Below are positions 35,396 to 43,944 of a stretch of DNA of 63,958 bases, piece by piece. The notes beneath the pieces were generated by a model. The model was not told where the DNA came from, did not search any database, and worked only from the letters and a program-made list of their open reading frames with translations. Made by a program: the position numbers and the translations under genes. The stretch comes from Bacteroidota bacterium. GTDB taxonomy: Bacteria; Bacteroidota; Bacteroidia; Bacteroidales; F082. Each line of letters starts with the position of its first letter. Within the stretch, counting starts at the first letter, position 1. The stretch is from NCBI GenBank assembly GCA_024279935.1, contig JAJRQZ010000147.1, forward strand, positions 1 through 63,958, written 5' to 3'.

Positions 35396-37702
35396 ATGGA
35401 AAAATTATTAAATAAACTATTGAATTATCCATGGGTCAGCATGGCAGTAATTGTTGCAATTACAACTGCTTTTTTCTTTTTAATGAAAGAAAACACAAAA
35501 ATGGAGACCGATCTCGATAAATACATGCCCCACGATCATCCGGCATTTGTTTATAGCGACCAGGCTGAAGAATGGTTTAACATCCGTGATGGGATTATAA
35601 TTGCGATTGAAAACAAAGAGGGCATATTCAATACTGCCACATTGGACACATTAAAGCAGTTGACCAGGCGTTTTCAAAAGTTCGACGAGATTGACAAAAA
35701 CGATGTAACATCGCTTTATACCGCCGACAATATTGTAGGGTCGGAAGACGGCATGGATGTAAGACGCTTTTTTAAGAGGATCCCTAGAACCAATGAAAAA
35801 CTGAAGGGCTTAAAGCGGAATGTCGAGAACAATGAAATGATCTTCGGAAGGTTGGTTTCGTCCGACGAAACAGTTACGGTAATTGTTGCTGAGATCAAGG
35901 ATGATGTGTTCACACAGGAATTCTATCAGGAAATACTCGAAGTGGCGAAAGCCTCGGAAACCGACGACATCAAGATCCATGTTGCCGGAAGGCCAATTGT
36001 AGAAGGCACCATGGCACTGCTGGGCCCGGCCGATATGCAAATGATGGTGCCAATAGTACTGTTGGTAATCTTCCTGGTTTTGTTAATTACCCTGAGAAGT
36101 TTTAAAGGAACATTGATAACCTTAGGTGTAGTGTTTTTCTCTACCATTTGGGCTTTCGGCCTCATGGCGGCCGTCAACATACCTATTTATGCCGTCTCAA
36201 CGATGATTCCGGTAATGCTGATAGCCATCGGGGTGGCCGACGGCATCCATCTCTATAGCCACCTCCACACTTTTGTGGATCATAATCCCTCAGCATCAAG
36301 GAAGGAGGCTGTAACGGACATGCTGAAACAGATGTGGAAACCGGTTGTAATGACCTCTGTAACAACTGCTGTAGGCTTTATTTCATTGCTCACTTCCCAG
36401 GTATATCCCGTAAAATATTTTGGGGTATTCACCGCCTTCGGCGTAATGATGGCCATGGTGTTCTCATTGGTTTTCCTTCCTGCCGGAATTATGATTTTCG
36501 GGTTGCCAAAAGCCAAAAAGGTTGATATGAAAGAAAATAAAGGAGGGCATTCCAACTCAAAAATCGCCAATTCTTTTGCTGCATGGATAATCAAAAACAA
36601 ATATGTTTCGATTTTAGGGACTGTCCTAATAATTGTTCTTTCAGTATTCGGACTGCAGGAAATGTGGATCAACTCGAGTTTCCTCGATAAATTCGAAAGC
36701 GATAGCGAAATAGTAATGACCGATAAGTTCATAAACGAGCATTTTGGCGGTACCAGCTCGCTTAACCTGATACTTGATGCCAATGGCAAAAAAGACACAT
36801 TCAAAGAGCCTGAGGTTTTGAAGTTGGTTGATAAGATGCAAAAGGATGTTGACGGTCAGTTAAAGGTTGTGGGCAATGCTTTTTCGCTGACTGATTATAT
36901 AAATCGTATGAACAAGGTAATGAATGAAGATGATGAGGCTTTTAGCACAATTCCTGACAGCAAGGATATGGTTGCTCAGTATTTGTTGCTTTACGAAATG
37001 TCGGGCGACCCGGAAAACCTCAACAAAGTAGTAGATTATGATTATGAGAAACTGAATGTAACTTTCCAGCTTAAGAGCGATAATTCCAAAGCGATCAATT
37101 CGGTCCTTGACGTAATCCATACTTATGAAGGGAGGTTCAAAAAACTTGGGATAAGCATGAATTATGCCGGCAGCGGTTATAAAGGACTTGTTTTTACCGA
37201 CCTGATACTCGAAGGACAGATAATGAGCCTGCTGTTGTCGTTGATAATAATAATCGTTCTTATATCCATAATGTTCAAAAACATCATTATAGGTTTGATC
37301 AGTTCCGTCCCTATTATAGTTACTGCACTAATAAGTTTTGGAATTATGGGTTTTCTTGGCATACCTTTAAGTTCGACAACCGCATTGTTATCGAGTATCG
37401 CAATTGGTATTGGCATTGATTATGCCGTGCATTTTCTTGAACAGTACAGGCTTAATGCTATCAACACTAACGACAAGTTGGTAGCCGCTCAAAAAACAAT
37501 GGCGCACTCAGGGAAGGCAATAATTTTTAATGCCATTGTTGTAATAGCAGGATTTTTGGTGCTCATCTTCTCCGTATTCCCCCCAAACCGCGAACTTGGG
37601 GCCCTGGTTTCCCTGAACATGTTTACCAGCTTTGCCGGAACCCTCACAATAATGCTGGTTTTACTGAATGTTACCAACATATATTTTAAAAAGAGTAAAT
37701 AA
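35396..37702 (+). CDS. MMPL/RND-superfamily exporter
   Basis: 768 residues in two homologous halves, each with one N-terminal helix, a periplasmic domain and five clustered helices. Conserved GVADGIHLYSHL in the first half and GIGIDYAVHFLEQYR in the second carry the Asp residues of the proton relay. This SSD-like RND type moves lipids and other hydrophobic molecules. Downstream, after a repeat-cassette insertion, lie a LolA-like protein and two outer-membrane proteins, an arrangement recalling MMPL-DUF1329-DUF1302 clusters of other phyla. A TetR motif precedes the gene. Its TAA stop is followed immediately by the 48-bp repeat array. Confidence 0.92.
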   Translation: MEKLLNKLLNYPWVSMAVIVAITTAFFFLMKENTKMETDLDKYMPHDHPAFVYSDQAEEWFNIRDGIIIAIENKEGIFNTATLDTLKQLTRRFQKFDEIDKNDVTSLYTADNIVGSEDGMDVRRFFKRIPRTNEKLKGLKRNVENNEMIFGRLVSSDETVTVIVAEIKDDVFTQEFYQEILEVAKASETDDIKIHVAGRPIVEGTMALLGPADMQMMVPIVLLVIFLVLLITLRSFKGTLITLGVVFFSTIWAFGLMAAVNIPIYAVSTMIPVMLIAIGVADGIHLYSHLHTFVDHNPSASRKEAVTDMLKQMWKPVVMTSVTTAVGFISLLTSQVYPVKYFGVFTAFGVMMAMVFSLVFLPAGIMIFGLPKAKKVDMKENKGGHSNSKIANSFAAWIIKNKYVSILGTVLIIVLSVFGLQEMWINSSFLDKFESDSEIVMTDKFINEHFGGTSSLNLILDANGKKDTFKEPEVLKLVDKMQKDVDGQLKVVGNAFSLTDYINRMNKVMNEDDEAFSTIPDSKDMVAQYLLLYEMSGDPENLNKVVDYDYEKLNVTFQLKSDNSKAINSVLDVIHTYEGRFKKLGISMNYAGSGYKGLVFTDLILEGQIMSLLLSLIIIIVLISIMFKNIIIGLISSVPIIVTALISFGIMGFLGIPLSSTTALLSSIAIGIGIDYAVHFLEQYRLNAINTNDKLVAAQKTMAHSGKAIIFNAIVVIAGFLVLIFSVFPPNRELGALVSLNMFTSFAGTLTIMLVLLNVTNIYFKKSK

Positions 37703-37846
37703 TTATACAATGGGTGAATTATATAATGGATCAATGGGGAAATTATACAATTATACAATGGGTGAATTATATAATGGATCAATGGGGAAATTATACAATT
37801 ATACAATGGGTGAATTATATAATGGTTCAATGGGGAAATTATTTAA
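37703..37846. repeat. Three 48-bp direct repeats upstream of the IVP gene
   Basis: Units start with ttatacaatgggtg at 37703, 37751 and 37799, exactly 48 bp apart and almost identical (one ATGGATC to ATGGTTC change). Each contains several ATGG tetramers and has no unique spacers. The array begins on the base after the MMPL stop codon. Confidence 0.95.
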
Positions 37847-37854
37847 TTTTACAA

Positions 37855-37967
37855 TTATACTTTTAAACCATCGTGCTATCAAACCATTACACCATTACAT
37901 CATTATACAATTGTATCATTATAACATTATACCATTGCACCATTGCACCATTAAATAACTACAATAT
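37855..37967. repeat. CCATT-rich tract between the 48-bp array and the IVP gene
   Basis: A run of degenerate accattaca / accattgc / atcattata units. Its CCATT core is the complement of the AATGG core in the array just upstream, so array and tract could pair as one long imperfect hairpin. The same order (array, then CCATT tract) is repeated downstream of the IVP gene. Confidence 0.85.
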
Positions 37968-37992
37968 TTAAACATTTAACAATAAGGCAGTC

Positions 37993-38343
37993 ATGGAAGA
38001 AAACATTATTTTATCAAAAACTTATGATTTTGCATTACGCATCATTGATCTTTACAAGTATCTAAGTAAAGAAAAAAAAGAATATACTTTATCTAAACAA
38101 ATCCTGAGGAGCGGAACTTCTGTTGGTGCTAATTCAGAAGAAGCTGCAGGAAGTATTTCGAAGAAGGATTTTAGGGCTAAGTTTTTTATCGCTTACAAAG
38201 AAGCAAGAGAAACACGTTTTTGGATTAGGTTGCTAAGAGATAGTAAATACATTGACAGAGAACTTGCAACCAGCCTGCTAAAAGATCTCGATGAAATACT
38301 AAAAATATTAGGAGCAATACTAAAAACAGTTAGTGATAAATAA
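37993..38343 (+). CDS. Four-helix-bundle protein of the 23S rRNA intervening-sequence (IVP) family
   Basis: 116 residues with the family pattern: YDFALRIIDLYKYL, the strongly conserved SKQILRSGTSVGANSEEAAG loop, then FRAKFFIAYKEARETRFWIRLL and a final helix DLDEILKILGAILKT. Known: homologues are encoded inside 23S rRNA intervening sequences and are structurally related to the Avd protein of diversity-generating retroelements; they bind nucleic acid by a basic pentameric barrel. Here it is not in rRNA. It stands alone between two copies of a 48-bp repeat array plus CCATT tract, inserted between the MMPL exporter and its LolA-like partner. The function of free-standing members is unknown. Confidence 0.93.
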   Translation: MEENIILSKTYDFALRIIDLYKYLSKEKKEYTLSKQILRSGTSVGANSEEAAGSISKKDFRAKFFIAYKEARETRFWIRLLRDSKYIDRELATSLLKDLDEILKILGAILKTVSDK

Positions 38344-38431
38344 ATTATACAATGGGTGAATTATATAATGGATCAATGGGGAAATTATACAATTATACAA
38401 TGGGTGAGTTATTTAATCTTATGTGGACAAT
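38344..38431. repeat. 48-bp repeats downstream of the IVP gene
   Basis: One full unit from 38345 and a diverging second from 38393, nearly identical to the units at 37703-37846. The array starts on the base after the IVP stop codon, just as the upstream array starts right after the MMPL stop. Confidence 0.93.
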
Positions 38432-38545
38432 TACCCCATTGTACCATTAAACCATTAAACCATTGCACCATTGCACCATTGCAACATTGCACCATTGTAC
38501 CATTAAACCATTAAACCATTGCACCATTAAACCATTAAATAATTA
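38432..38545. repeat. CCATT-rich tract downstream of the IVP gene
   Basis: About a dozen degenerate accattgc / accattaa units, a second copy of the tract at 37855-37967. It ends 12 bp before the next gene. The sequence is low-complexity and non-coding. Confidence 0.88.
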
Positions 38546-38556
38546 AAACAAAAAAA

Positions 38557-39342
38557 ATGAAAACATTAAAAATCACCACAGTAATTATTACAATAATGAT
38601 GTTTGGCTTTATAGCTAAAACTAAAGCGCAAAATTTGTCAGCCAGGGATATTGTCGAGAAGGTTTATGATCGTCCGTCAGGCGATGACCAGACTTCAAAC
38701 CTGACCATGACATTGATAAACAAAAACGGGAACGAAAGGGTTAGAAGGATAAAGCAATTCACAAAAGACCTTGGTGAGGTTGAAAAAAACATAATGTTTT
38801 TTCAATCTCCGGCCGACGTAAAAAACACTTCGTTTATGAGTTGGGCCTATGATGACGAAAGCCGCAGCGATGATCAATGGATATACCTCCCGGCCCTAAA
38901 AAAGATAAAGAGGATATCCAGCGACAGCAAGAGCGATTATTTTATGGGCTCCGACTTTACTTACGATGACCTTGGAGATCGCAAGCTCGACGACGACACC
39001 CACAACTTAATCGGTGAAGAAACCATTGACGGAGTTGAATATTATGTTGTGGAGAGCATTCCTAAAGATGAAGACTATATGTACTCAAAAACAAAAACAT
39101 GGATTCGCAAAGATAATTTCATCGGCTTGAAAAAAGAGTTCTACGATGAAGATGCTGAATTATTGAAAGTGCTGAAAATCAAGGAATTCAAGAAAATTTC
39201 AGGATTCTGGGTGATTATAAGCTCGGAAATGGAAAATGTTCAGAAAAACCATCGTACGACTATGGTTCTCGATAATGTTAAGATCAACACCAATATCCCT
39301 TCATCAAGATTCTCCGAAAGGATGATGATGAGGGGGGTCTAA
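38557..39342 (+). CDS. Outer-membrane lipoprotein-sorting (LolA-like) protein of the MMPL cluster
   Basis: 261 residues with a signal peptide (MKTLKITTVIITIMMFGFIAKTKAQ). The body is the LolA/LppX-like half-barrel seen in 'outer membrane lipoprotein-sorting' proteins that accompany RND exporters: FMSWAYDDESRSDDQWIYLP, KRISSDSKSDYFMGSDFTY and YYVVESIPK are typical. These periplasmic proteins are thought to carry lipids between the exporter and outer membrane. It is the second functional gene of the cluster, separated from the MMPL gene by the inserted repeat cassette. No lipobox is present. Confidence 0.88.
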   Translation: MKTLKITTVIITIMMFGFIAKTKAQNLSARDIVEKVYDRPSGDDQTSNLTMTLINKNGNERVRRIKQFTKDLGEVEKNIMFFQSPADVKNTSFMSWAYDDESRSDDQWIYLPALKKIKRISSDSKSDYFMGSDFTYDDLGDRKLDDDTHNLIGEETIDGVEYYVVESIPKDEDYMYSKTKTWIRKDNFIGLKKEFYDEDAELLKVLKIKEFKKISGFWVIISSEMENVQKNHRTTMVLDNVKINTNIPSSRFSERMMMRGV

Positions 39343-39381
39343 GAAAGAGGTACCGGTTTCATCGGGTTTGAACAAAGGATT

Positions 39382-40281
39382 ATGAGCAGGTATAAGATTA
39401 TTTCGGTTTTTGTATTCATATTTTCGCTGTCGGGTTTTGGTCAGCCTAAAGGTGATTCCGTTTCGGGAATCGGATTGGTTGTTGTTGCCGACGTAAACCA
39501 AGGGAACAGTTACATTACATTCCCTGCTGACCTGGGCAATCTAGAGCCACTTTGGTTCGAGGGCAATATTATACCTAATTTCCTGATCAGGCAGAGCAAG
39601 AACTCCAGGATGATGGCAGTTCTTACCCCTCAAATAATTATAAGGATGTATCAAGAGGAGTCAATGCCTGTTCGTACCCCAAGCTATATTCCTCAAATTA
39701 CTTTATACTATCGTTTTAATGCCGCTAGATCAAATAGTCGGCGTACGCTTTTCGGAAGGTTTGCCCATCATTCAAACGGGCAGGATGGGAACTTTTATCT
39801 GCCTGATGGCAAGATAAACCTCAAAACGGGTAATTTCTCAACGAACTTTTTTGAGATAGGGTTGATTTATTATCGTTCCGTTGCAGGGCTGAATGCCGAG
39901 CAATTCCTGATAAGTTCAATTGAAGTTCATCCACTCAGCTGGTCGGTAGCAGAGCTTGAGGGATTGTACAGCCCACTTAGATGGCATGGCTCCTTCTCAA
40001 TTTATAAAATGCCCCTTGGCAAAAAAAACAATAAGAATAAAAGAGCAAAAATATCTTTTAGGACTGAAGCAATATGGATGTTCGGTGATTTTAACGAATG
40101 GCAAAACTTCTCATTAAAAAGGCTTAAGCTCGATTTCATATTTTATTATCACCCAACTTTTTTGCAGGATATTGGCTTCTTCGTCCAGTTTTATAGCGGC
40201 TTGGATTATTATAACATTTATTTTAATGAGAAAAGAAAAGTATTCCGCTTCGGAATTATGACCAGTAAACTAAAATTTTAA
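39382..40281 (+). CDS. Outer-membrane protein with an OMPLA-like HxSNG motif
   Basis: 299 residues with a signal peptide (to about GFGQP). The body has alternating aromatic beta strands. The segment GRFAHHSNGQDGNF places His129 and Ser131 in an H-x-S-N-G motif, the catalytic pattern of outer-membrane phospholipase A. A later Asn (about residue 155, NFSTNFFEIG) could complete the His-Ser-Asn triad. Overall similarity to OMPLA beyond this motif cannot be judged here. It lies 39 bp after the LolA-like gene and 4 bp before another outer-membrane gene, so a role in lipid traffic with the MMPL exporter is plausible. Confidence 0.65.
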   Translation: MSRYKIISVFVFIFSLSGFGQPKGDSVSGIGLVVVADVNQGNSYITFPADLGNLEPLWFEGNIIPNFLIRQSKNSRMMAVLTPQIIIRMYQEESMPVRTPSYIPQITLYYRFNAARSNSRRTLFGRFAHHSNGQDGNFYLPDGKINLKTGNFSTNFFEIGLIYYRSVAGLNAEQFLISSIEVHPLSWSVAELEGLYSPLRWHGSFSIYKMPLGKKNNKNKRAKISFRTEAIWMFGDFNEWQNFSLKRLKLDFIFYYHPTFLQDIGFFVQFYSGLDYYNIYFNEKRKVFRFGIMTSKLKF

Positions 40282-40285
40282 ATGC

Positions 40286-41524
40286 ATGAAAGCAAAATTA
40301 TTATTGATAACACTATTGTCGGTAGTTGAAATTGCAAGTTCGCAGAATGTCGATATAAACGGGTATGTAAGAAATTATACAGGCCTGCAATACAACAATG
40401 GCGAATTCAATATGCTGCAAAACACATTGAACCTGAACTTTGAGAAAATGGGCGACCGTATTGCGTTTAAAGCCAACCCTTTGCTCTACTCTTATGGTAT
40501 CGACAGCCTGGATTTCCGTTTGCGGGAAATTTACCTTGATCTGTATTTCGATAATTTTGATTTCCGGATAGGTAAACAGCAAGTGGTTTGGGGCAAGGCC
40601 GACGGCGTTTTTATTACCGATATCGTCTCACCTCTTGACCTTCAGGAATTCTTATTGCCTGATTTTGATGAGATACGTGTTGGCGTTTATGCTGCCAAAG
40701 TGGATTATTATCTGGGAAACAGCACCTTGGGACTTATCTGGAAGCCGATTTTTGCTGGCAACGACTTTCCGGGGCCGGGATCCGTTTGGTATAAGCCGCC
40801 GACATTTCCCGCCCCACCGACTTTCGACCATTCAAAGGAGAAAATTGACGCAAAGCTTGAAAACAGCGAGGTTTATTTAAAATACTCACTTTCTTCTTCT
40901 GCAATCGACTTCGATTTGATGGCTGCTTATGCCTGGGACCAAACCCCAAGCATGTATGTTGACAAGGAATTTGTGATGGACTCCTTGGGCAACCCTGTTC
41001 TAAGCGGTTTGAGGATAACCCCTGAACATCACCGTTTAAAGGTTGGAGGAGCATCATTTACCTCTACACTGAAAAGCTTCGTGATTCGTGGCGAGGCCGC
41101 CTATTATAATGGAAAATATTTTCAAACCGCAGACCCGATGGCTGCCGGGGCCCTCGTTCAAAAAGATTATTTGCACTATGTTGTTGGTCTCGATTTTGGT
41201 GTTGGGCATCTGAGGCTCAGCACTCAGTTTATGCAGAAATACATAATGGATTACAATCCTTTTATCGATGAGGATGAATTTGCTAATACCATGACCTTTC
41301 TCGCACGTTACGATGCCATGCGCGAGACATTGCACCTTGAATTGTTTTCTTACGCAGGCCTTAATTATGGCGACGCATTGATACGCCCTAAAGTCACTTA
41401 CGACTTTAGCGATAGCTTTTCTATCCTCTTAGGCTCGAATATTTTTGTGGGTGACGAAAGGGGTCAGTTTGGCCGCTATGCCGACAACTCAATGATTTAC
41501 ACTAAGATAAAGTATAGCTTTTAA
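40286..41524 (+). CDS. Outer-membrane beta-barrel protein of DUF1302-like type
   Basis: 412 residues with a signal peptide. It has repeated amphipathic beta strands ending in an aromatic residue (YTKIKYSF at the C-terminus, the usual outer-membrane barrel end). The segment FDFRIGKQQVVWGKADGVFITDIVSPLD is characteristic of DUF1302-like barrels, which co-occur with MMPL exporters and DUF1329/LolA-like proteins. It is probably the outer-membrane end of the export route started by the exporter at 35396. The start lies 4 bp after the preceding stop, indicating co-transcription. Confidence 0.82.
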   Translation: MKAKLLLITLLSVVEIASSQNVDINGYVRNYTGLQYNNGEFNMLQNTLNLNFEKMGDRIAFKANPLLYSYGIDSLDFRLREIYLDLYFDNFDFRIGKQQVVWGKADGVFITDIVSPLDLQEFLLPDFDEIRVGVYAAKVDYYLGNSTLGLIWKPIFAGNDFPGPGSVWYKPPTFPAPPTFDHSKEKIDAKLENSEVYLKYSLSSSAIDFDLMAAYAWDQTPSMYVDKEFVMDSLGNPVLSGLRITPEHHRLKVGGASFTSTLKSFVIRGEAAYYNGKYFQTADPMAAGALVQKDYLHYVVGLDFGVGHLRLSTQFMQKYIMDYNPFIDEDEFANTMTFLARYDAMRETLHLELFSYAGLNYGDALIRPKVTYDFSDSFSILLGSNIFVGDERGQFGRYADNSMIYTKIKYSF

Positions 41525-41617
41525 GGCTCCAAGCCTCAGGGCAGAGTTCGTTTTACTAAAGACAAGCAACAGCTTGAAATAAAGCAATTATTTGCATTCC
41601 TTTTTTGTGGTTTATTG

Positions 41618-41625
41618 TACTTTTG
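41618..41625 (+). promoter_or_regulatory. TAnnTTTG -7 box upstream of the unknown gene at 41681
   Basis: TACTTTTG, with a TTTG 23 bp upstream (41591-41594) as a possible -33 element. It would give a ~50-nt leader. Confidence 0.5.
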
Positions 41626-41680
41626 CGCTCATTTCGGGGCTCGATGATAGAGTGCTGATTTAATTGACAAAATCAAATAA

Positions 41681-42064
41681 GTGGAATTTTTCAGAATAGT
41701 AAACAGAAGCATAAAGGAGGAGGAACTTAAAAAAAAGCTGACCCTGGAATCCTTGGAAGATTATAGCAGTTACCTGTTCCCAATTGGGGAACTTACCGAT
41801 GGGAAACTAGGGGTAGGTGGGATATGGGGCGAGTTCACCTTATGCCGCAACGAAATAAAAGGCGGGCTGAGATTTTACCTTGAAGAATGTCCAAATGCTC
41901 TTGCATGGACTGTAACAACAGGCTATCCTCCTGTAAGGGAGGCGGTTGTGCTGCACCTCACAATCAACCGCCAGCGCAAGCAACAGATATTCATAGACGA
42001 GATAAATGAGTTTTTGGATGATCATTCCAAGAGTCTGGATGTTTTTTTAAACGATGAAGATTAA
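41681..42064 (+). CDS. Protein of unknown function (127 aa, GTG start)
   Basis: I do not recognise a family. The 127-residue product is soluble, with no signal or membrane segment, a basic N-terminus (NRSIKEEELKKKLTLE), a middle with Gly-rich turns (LGVGGIWGEFTL) and an acidic C-terminal helix. GTG at 41681 is chosen because no ATG precedes the conserved-looking region and a TAnnTTTG box lies 56 bp upstream. Composition matches neighbouring genes. It stands between the MMPL cluster and a convergent START-domain gene. Confidence 0.7.
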   Translation: MEFFRIVNRSIKEEELKKKLTLESLEDYSSYLFPIGELTDGKLGVGGIWGEFTLCRNEIKGGLRFYLEECPNALAWTVTTGYPPVREAVVLHLTINRQRKQQIFIDEINEFLDDHSKSLDVFLNDED

Positions 42065-42079
42065 ACCCAAAAGTCTTTT

Positions 42080-42796
42080 CTAATGGGTGTATTCTTTGAT
42101 GAACGAAAGTTTGGCATCCTGATATTTGCCCGATTCCAATATCTTTTTAAATCCTGCCATGGTTTTAAAGGGGCCTTTCGATACAGCCATATTTACCAGC
42201 CATTGTGGGATATTGCCTCCAATATCAACTTTTAATTCAAAGGATACATGAACCATTTCGTTTCCAAGCGGGTTAAAAGTCCAAACGGAATTGCTGTATC
42301 GTATCCTAACGCAATCATCGGTCTCGGTTTTGTAGCCGGGTATTGCAAAGCCGGAAATCCTTACTGAATAATCAATGGGGTTCTGGGTGAGCACTGTTTC
42401 AACTATGCAATCCCTGTCGCTAACAGGCCATGGAGCATCGGTGCGGCCGTAATATTTCCAGTGAAAGGGGTCGGGTTCGTCCAGGACTTTTGATTCGGAA
42501 TTAAGGAAAACCCAGTCGTTATGGCTTTCAGCATCCTTGATGATTGAGACCAGCTCGGAAAGACTTGCAATCACAACAGTTTCAACCCTGACTTTTTTAA
42601 TGGCGTCCATCGGGCAATCCTCAACATAAGCCTTAATGTCGTTGCTGTTCTTTACCAATTTCCAGTCGGTGTTTTTGTCGCTGTAAATGCATGTGGCATA
42701 AGAAGTTGAAATAACTGCGGAAACAAAAAGGATTGCAAGGATAAATGAAAATAAGCGGGGTTTGATTGGTATTTTATATAATGCCTTTAAAATCAC
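42080..42796 (-). CDS. START-domain lipid-binding protein
   Basis: About 239 residues from the GTG at 42796; the N-terminus could lie elsewhere because no ATG opens the frame close to the signal peptide (KPRLFSFILAILFVSAVISTSYA). The mature part is a START/SRPBCC helix-grip domain (WKLVKNSNDIKAYVED; PWPVSDRDCIVETVL; WTFNPLGNEMVHVSFELKVD; VNMAVSKGPFKTMAGFKKIL). START proteins hold a hydrophobic ligand in a cavity. An exported form may bind periplasmic lipids. A TAnnTTTG box ends only 4 bp before the GTG, so the mRNA would be nearly leaderless if this start is right. Confidence 0.82.
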   Translation of the reverse strand: MILKALYKIPIKPRLFSFILAILFVSAVISTSYATCIYSDKNTDWKLVKNSNDIKAYVEDCPMDAIKKVRVETVVIASLSELVSIIKDAESHNDWVFLNSESKVLDEPDPFHWKYYGRTDAPWPVSDRDCIVETVLTQNPIDYSVRISGFAIPGYKTETDDCVRIRYSNSVWTFNPLGNEMVHVSFELKVDIGGNIPQWLVNMAVSKGPFKTMAGFKKILESGKYQDAKLSFIKEYTH

Positions 42797-42800
42797 GACA

Positions 42801-42808
42801 CAAAAGTA
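42801..42808 (-). promoter_or_regulatory. TAnnTTTG box directly before the START gene
   Basis: TACTTTTG on the minus strand ends 4 bp upstream of the chosen GTG start. Confidence 0.5.
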
Positions 42809-42852
42809 GAAAAAATATGCAATATTATTGTTGGCAGATAAATAAATATGTT

Positions 42853-42860
42853 TAATTTTG
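42853..42860 (+). promoter_or_regulatory. TAnnTTTG promoter box of the tRNA gene
   Basis: TAATTTTG lies 48 bp upstream of the tRNA. Between them is a 7-bp inverted repeat (CCGAAAT 42865-42871 / ATTTCGG 42884-42890), perhaps part of the precursor leader. Confidence 0.5.
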
Positions 42861-42908
42861 CAGCCCGAAATTGATACCAACCGATTTCGGTTTGCTTTTA
42901 AAAAAGCG

Positions 42909-42982
42909 GGGCCTATAGCTCAGTTGGTTAGAGTCCCTGACTCATAATCAGGTTGTCCCAGGTTCAAGTCCTGGTGGGCCCA
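42909..42982 (+). tRNA. tRNA with CAU anticodon (tRNA-Met, or Ile2 after lysidine modification)
   Basis: A complete 74-nt cloverleaf: acceptor GGGCCTA / TGGGCCC with discriminator A, D arm AGCTC...GAGT (one G-T closing pair), anticodon stem CCTGA / TCAGG with loop CTCATAA, and T arm CCAGG-TTCAAGT-CCTGG. CCA is not encoded. The elongator Met and the Ile2 species share this loop; the sequence resembles elongator Met, but modification decides identity. Confidence 0.93.
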
Positions 42983-42986
42983 CTTT

Positions 42987-43020
42987 AAAAAGAGTCATTG
43001 TTTTTTGTGGCTCTTTTTTT
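42987..43020 (+). terminator. Rho-independent terminator after the tRNA
   Basis: AAAAAGAGTCA pairs with TGGCTCTTTTT (one wobble) and is followed by further T residues. Confidence 0.85.
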
Positions 43021-43196
43021 ATTTATCTTATTTTGCCTCAGGTTTACAGTTGCCTTCTAGATCATGCCGCTTATTTAAAGCAAATTAGACATATTGGAAC
43101 TTTATCCATGAATTCCCCGGGTTTTTCAGGCACGATTAAATTAACCATAAATTAACCTTAAAATCCAGTTTAGTATTTCACGCAAAATTATTTTTA

Positions 43197-43204
43197 TAAT
43201 TTTG
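43197..43204 (+). promoter_or_regulatory. TAnnTTTG box directly before the gene at 43210
   Basis: TAATTTTG ends 5 bp before the ATG, implying a leaderless or nearly leaderless mRNA. Confidence 0.5.
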
Positions 43205-43209
43205 TCCCC

Positions 43210-43524
43210 ATGATCTTTAATTTAATTATAGTAACAATTACGGTTTTTGTACTTAATATACCTTTTGGGTACTGGAGGGCCAATGTCAAGAAGTTCGGGC
43301 TGCAATGGGCATTGTCTGTACATATCCCGGTTCCTTTCATAATTTTGCTGCGCATTTACTCCAATATCGGCTTTGCCTGGTACACGTACATTTTCCTCGT
43401 TTCCGCTTTTTTCCTCGGACAGCGACTTGGCGCCCGGATGCATGAAAACCGCATACTCCATGAAAAGCTAACCACTTCATGTCTTGTAATGGATGTTTTC
43501 CGAAAGAATGCAGCCGGCAACTAG
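43210..43524 (+). CDS. Small three-helix membrane protein of unknown function
   Basis: 104 residues with three hydrophobic helices (~1-20, 38-52, 58-76). The start NIPFGYWRANVKKF and HIPVPFIILLRI are conserved-looking motifs in small Bacteroidota membrane proteins of unknown role; the C-terminal ~25 residues are soluble. The TAnnTTTG box lies only 5 bp from the ATG. The gene is alone between the tRNA terminator and a convergent lipoprotein gene. Confidence 0.75.
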   Translation: MIFNLIIVTITVFVLNIPFGYWRANVKKFGLQWALSVHIPVPFIILLRIYSNIGFAWYTYIFLVSAFFLGQRLGARMHENRILHEKLTTSCLVMDVFRKNAAGN

Positions 43525-43570
43525 CAAACCGAAACCAGTTCTGCCTAAGTTAGCAAAACGAGCCTGGGCA

Positions 43571-43858
43571 TTACCTTCTCCTCCGTCCGCAAGCACCTTT
43601 TCCGCCTCCACCGTAAAACATCATAATTCCAATTATAAAACCGAAATTATACCAGTTGCCGTTGTTGTTTTTCTCGTAAACCTCAATTCCGTCAACGAAA
43701 AGGCTGGCAACAAATGAAAACAAAGAGATAAACCCATGCCATGCCCCCATAAGGAAACCGGCGGTTTCCTCTGTGAATTTTTCTGAGCCGGCGGCACAGG
43801 AAGTTATCAGAAACAGCAACATTAAAAAGCCGGATATTCCGTAAATATGCTTCTTCAT
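43571..43858 (-). CDS. Small lipoprotein with GGGGKGACGRRRR tail
   Basis: 95 residues. A signal peptide with lipobox ITSC makes Cys21 the acylation site. A middle amphipathic segment (MGAWHGFISLFSFVASLFVDG) and a second hydrophobic stretch (FGFIIGIMMFYGGGG) follow, and the end is basic and Gly-rich (GGGGKGACGRRRR). I know no function for this pattern. It is convergent with the gene at 43210. The Gly-then-Arg end may be a processing or membrane-anchoring signal, which is inference. Confidence 0.72.
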   Translation of the reverse strand: MKKHIYGISGFLMLLFLITSCAAGSEKFTEETAGFLMGAWHGFISLFSFVASLFVDGIEVYEKNNNGNWYNFGFIIGIMMFYGGGGKGACGRRRR

Positions 43859-43944
43859 GATTTTATTTTGTTAAAATTTTTATAAAAGTAATATTTTTTA
43901 ACTATCCGCAAACGGCAAACCTAATATCGGGATTTACTTTACTT

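Noticed and set aside
37489-37830. Minus-strand frame ending in repeated NHYIIHPLYNCIIS
   Set aside because: The repeated peptide is a translation of the 48-bp repeats and the rest is antisense to the MMPL exporter.
42909-42982. Calling the tRNA firmly as Ile2 (lysidine)
   Set aside because: The CAU loop alone does not separate elongator Met from Ile2 and I cannot judge tilS identity elements with certainty; Met is listed with the alternative.
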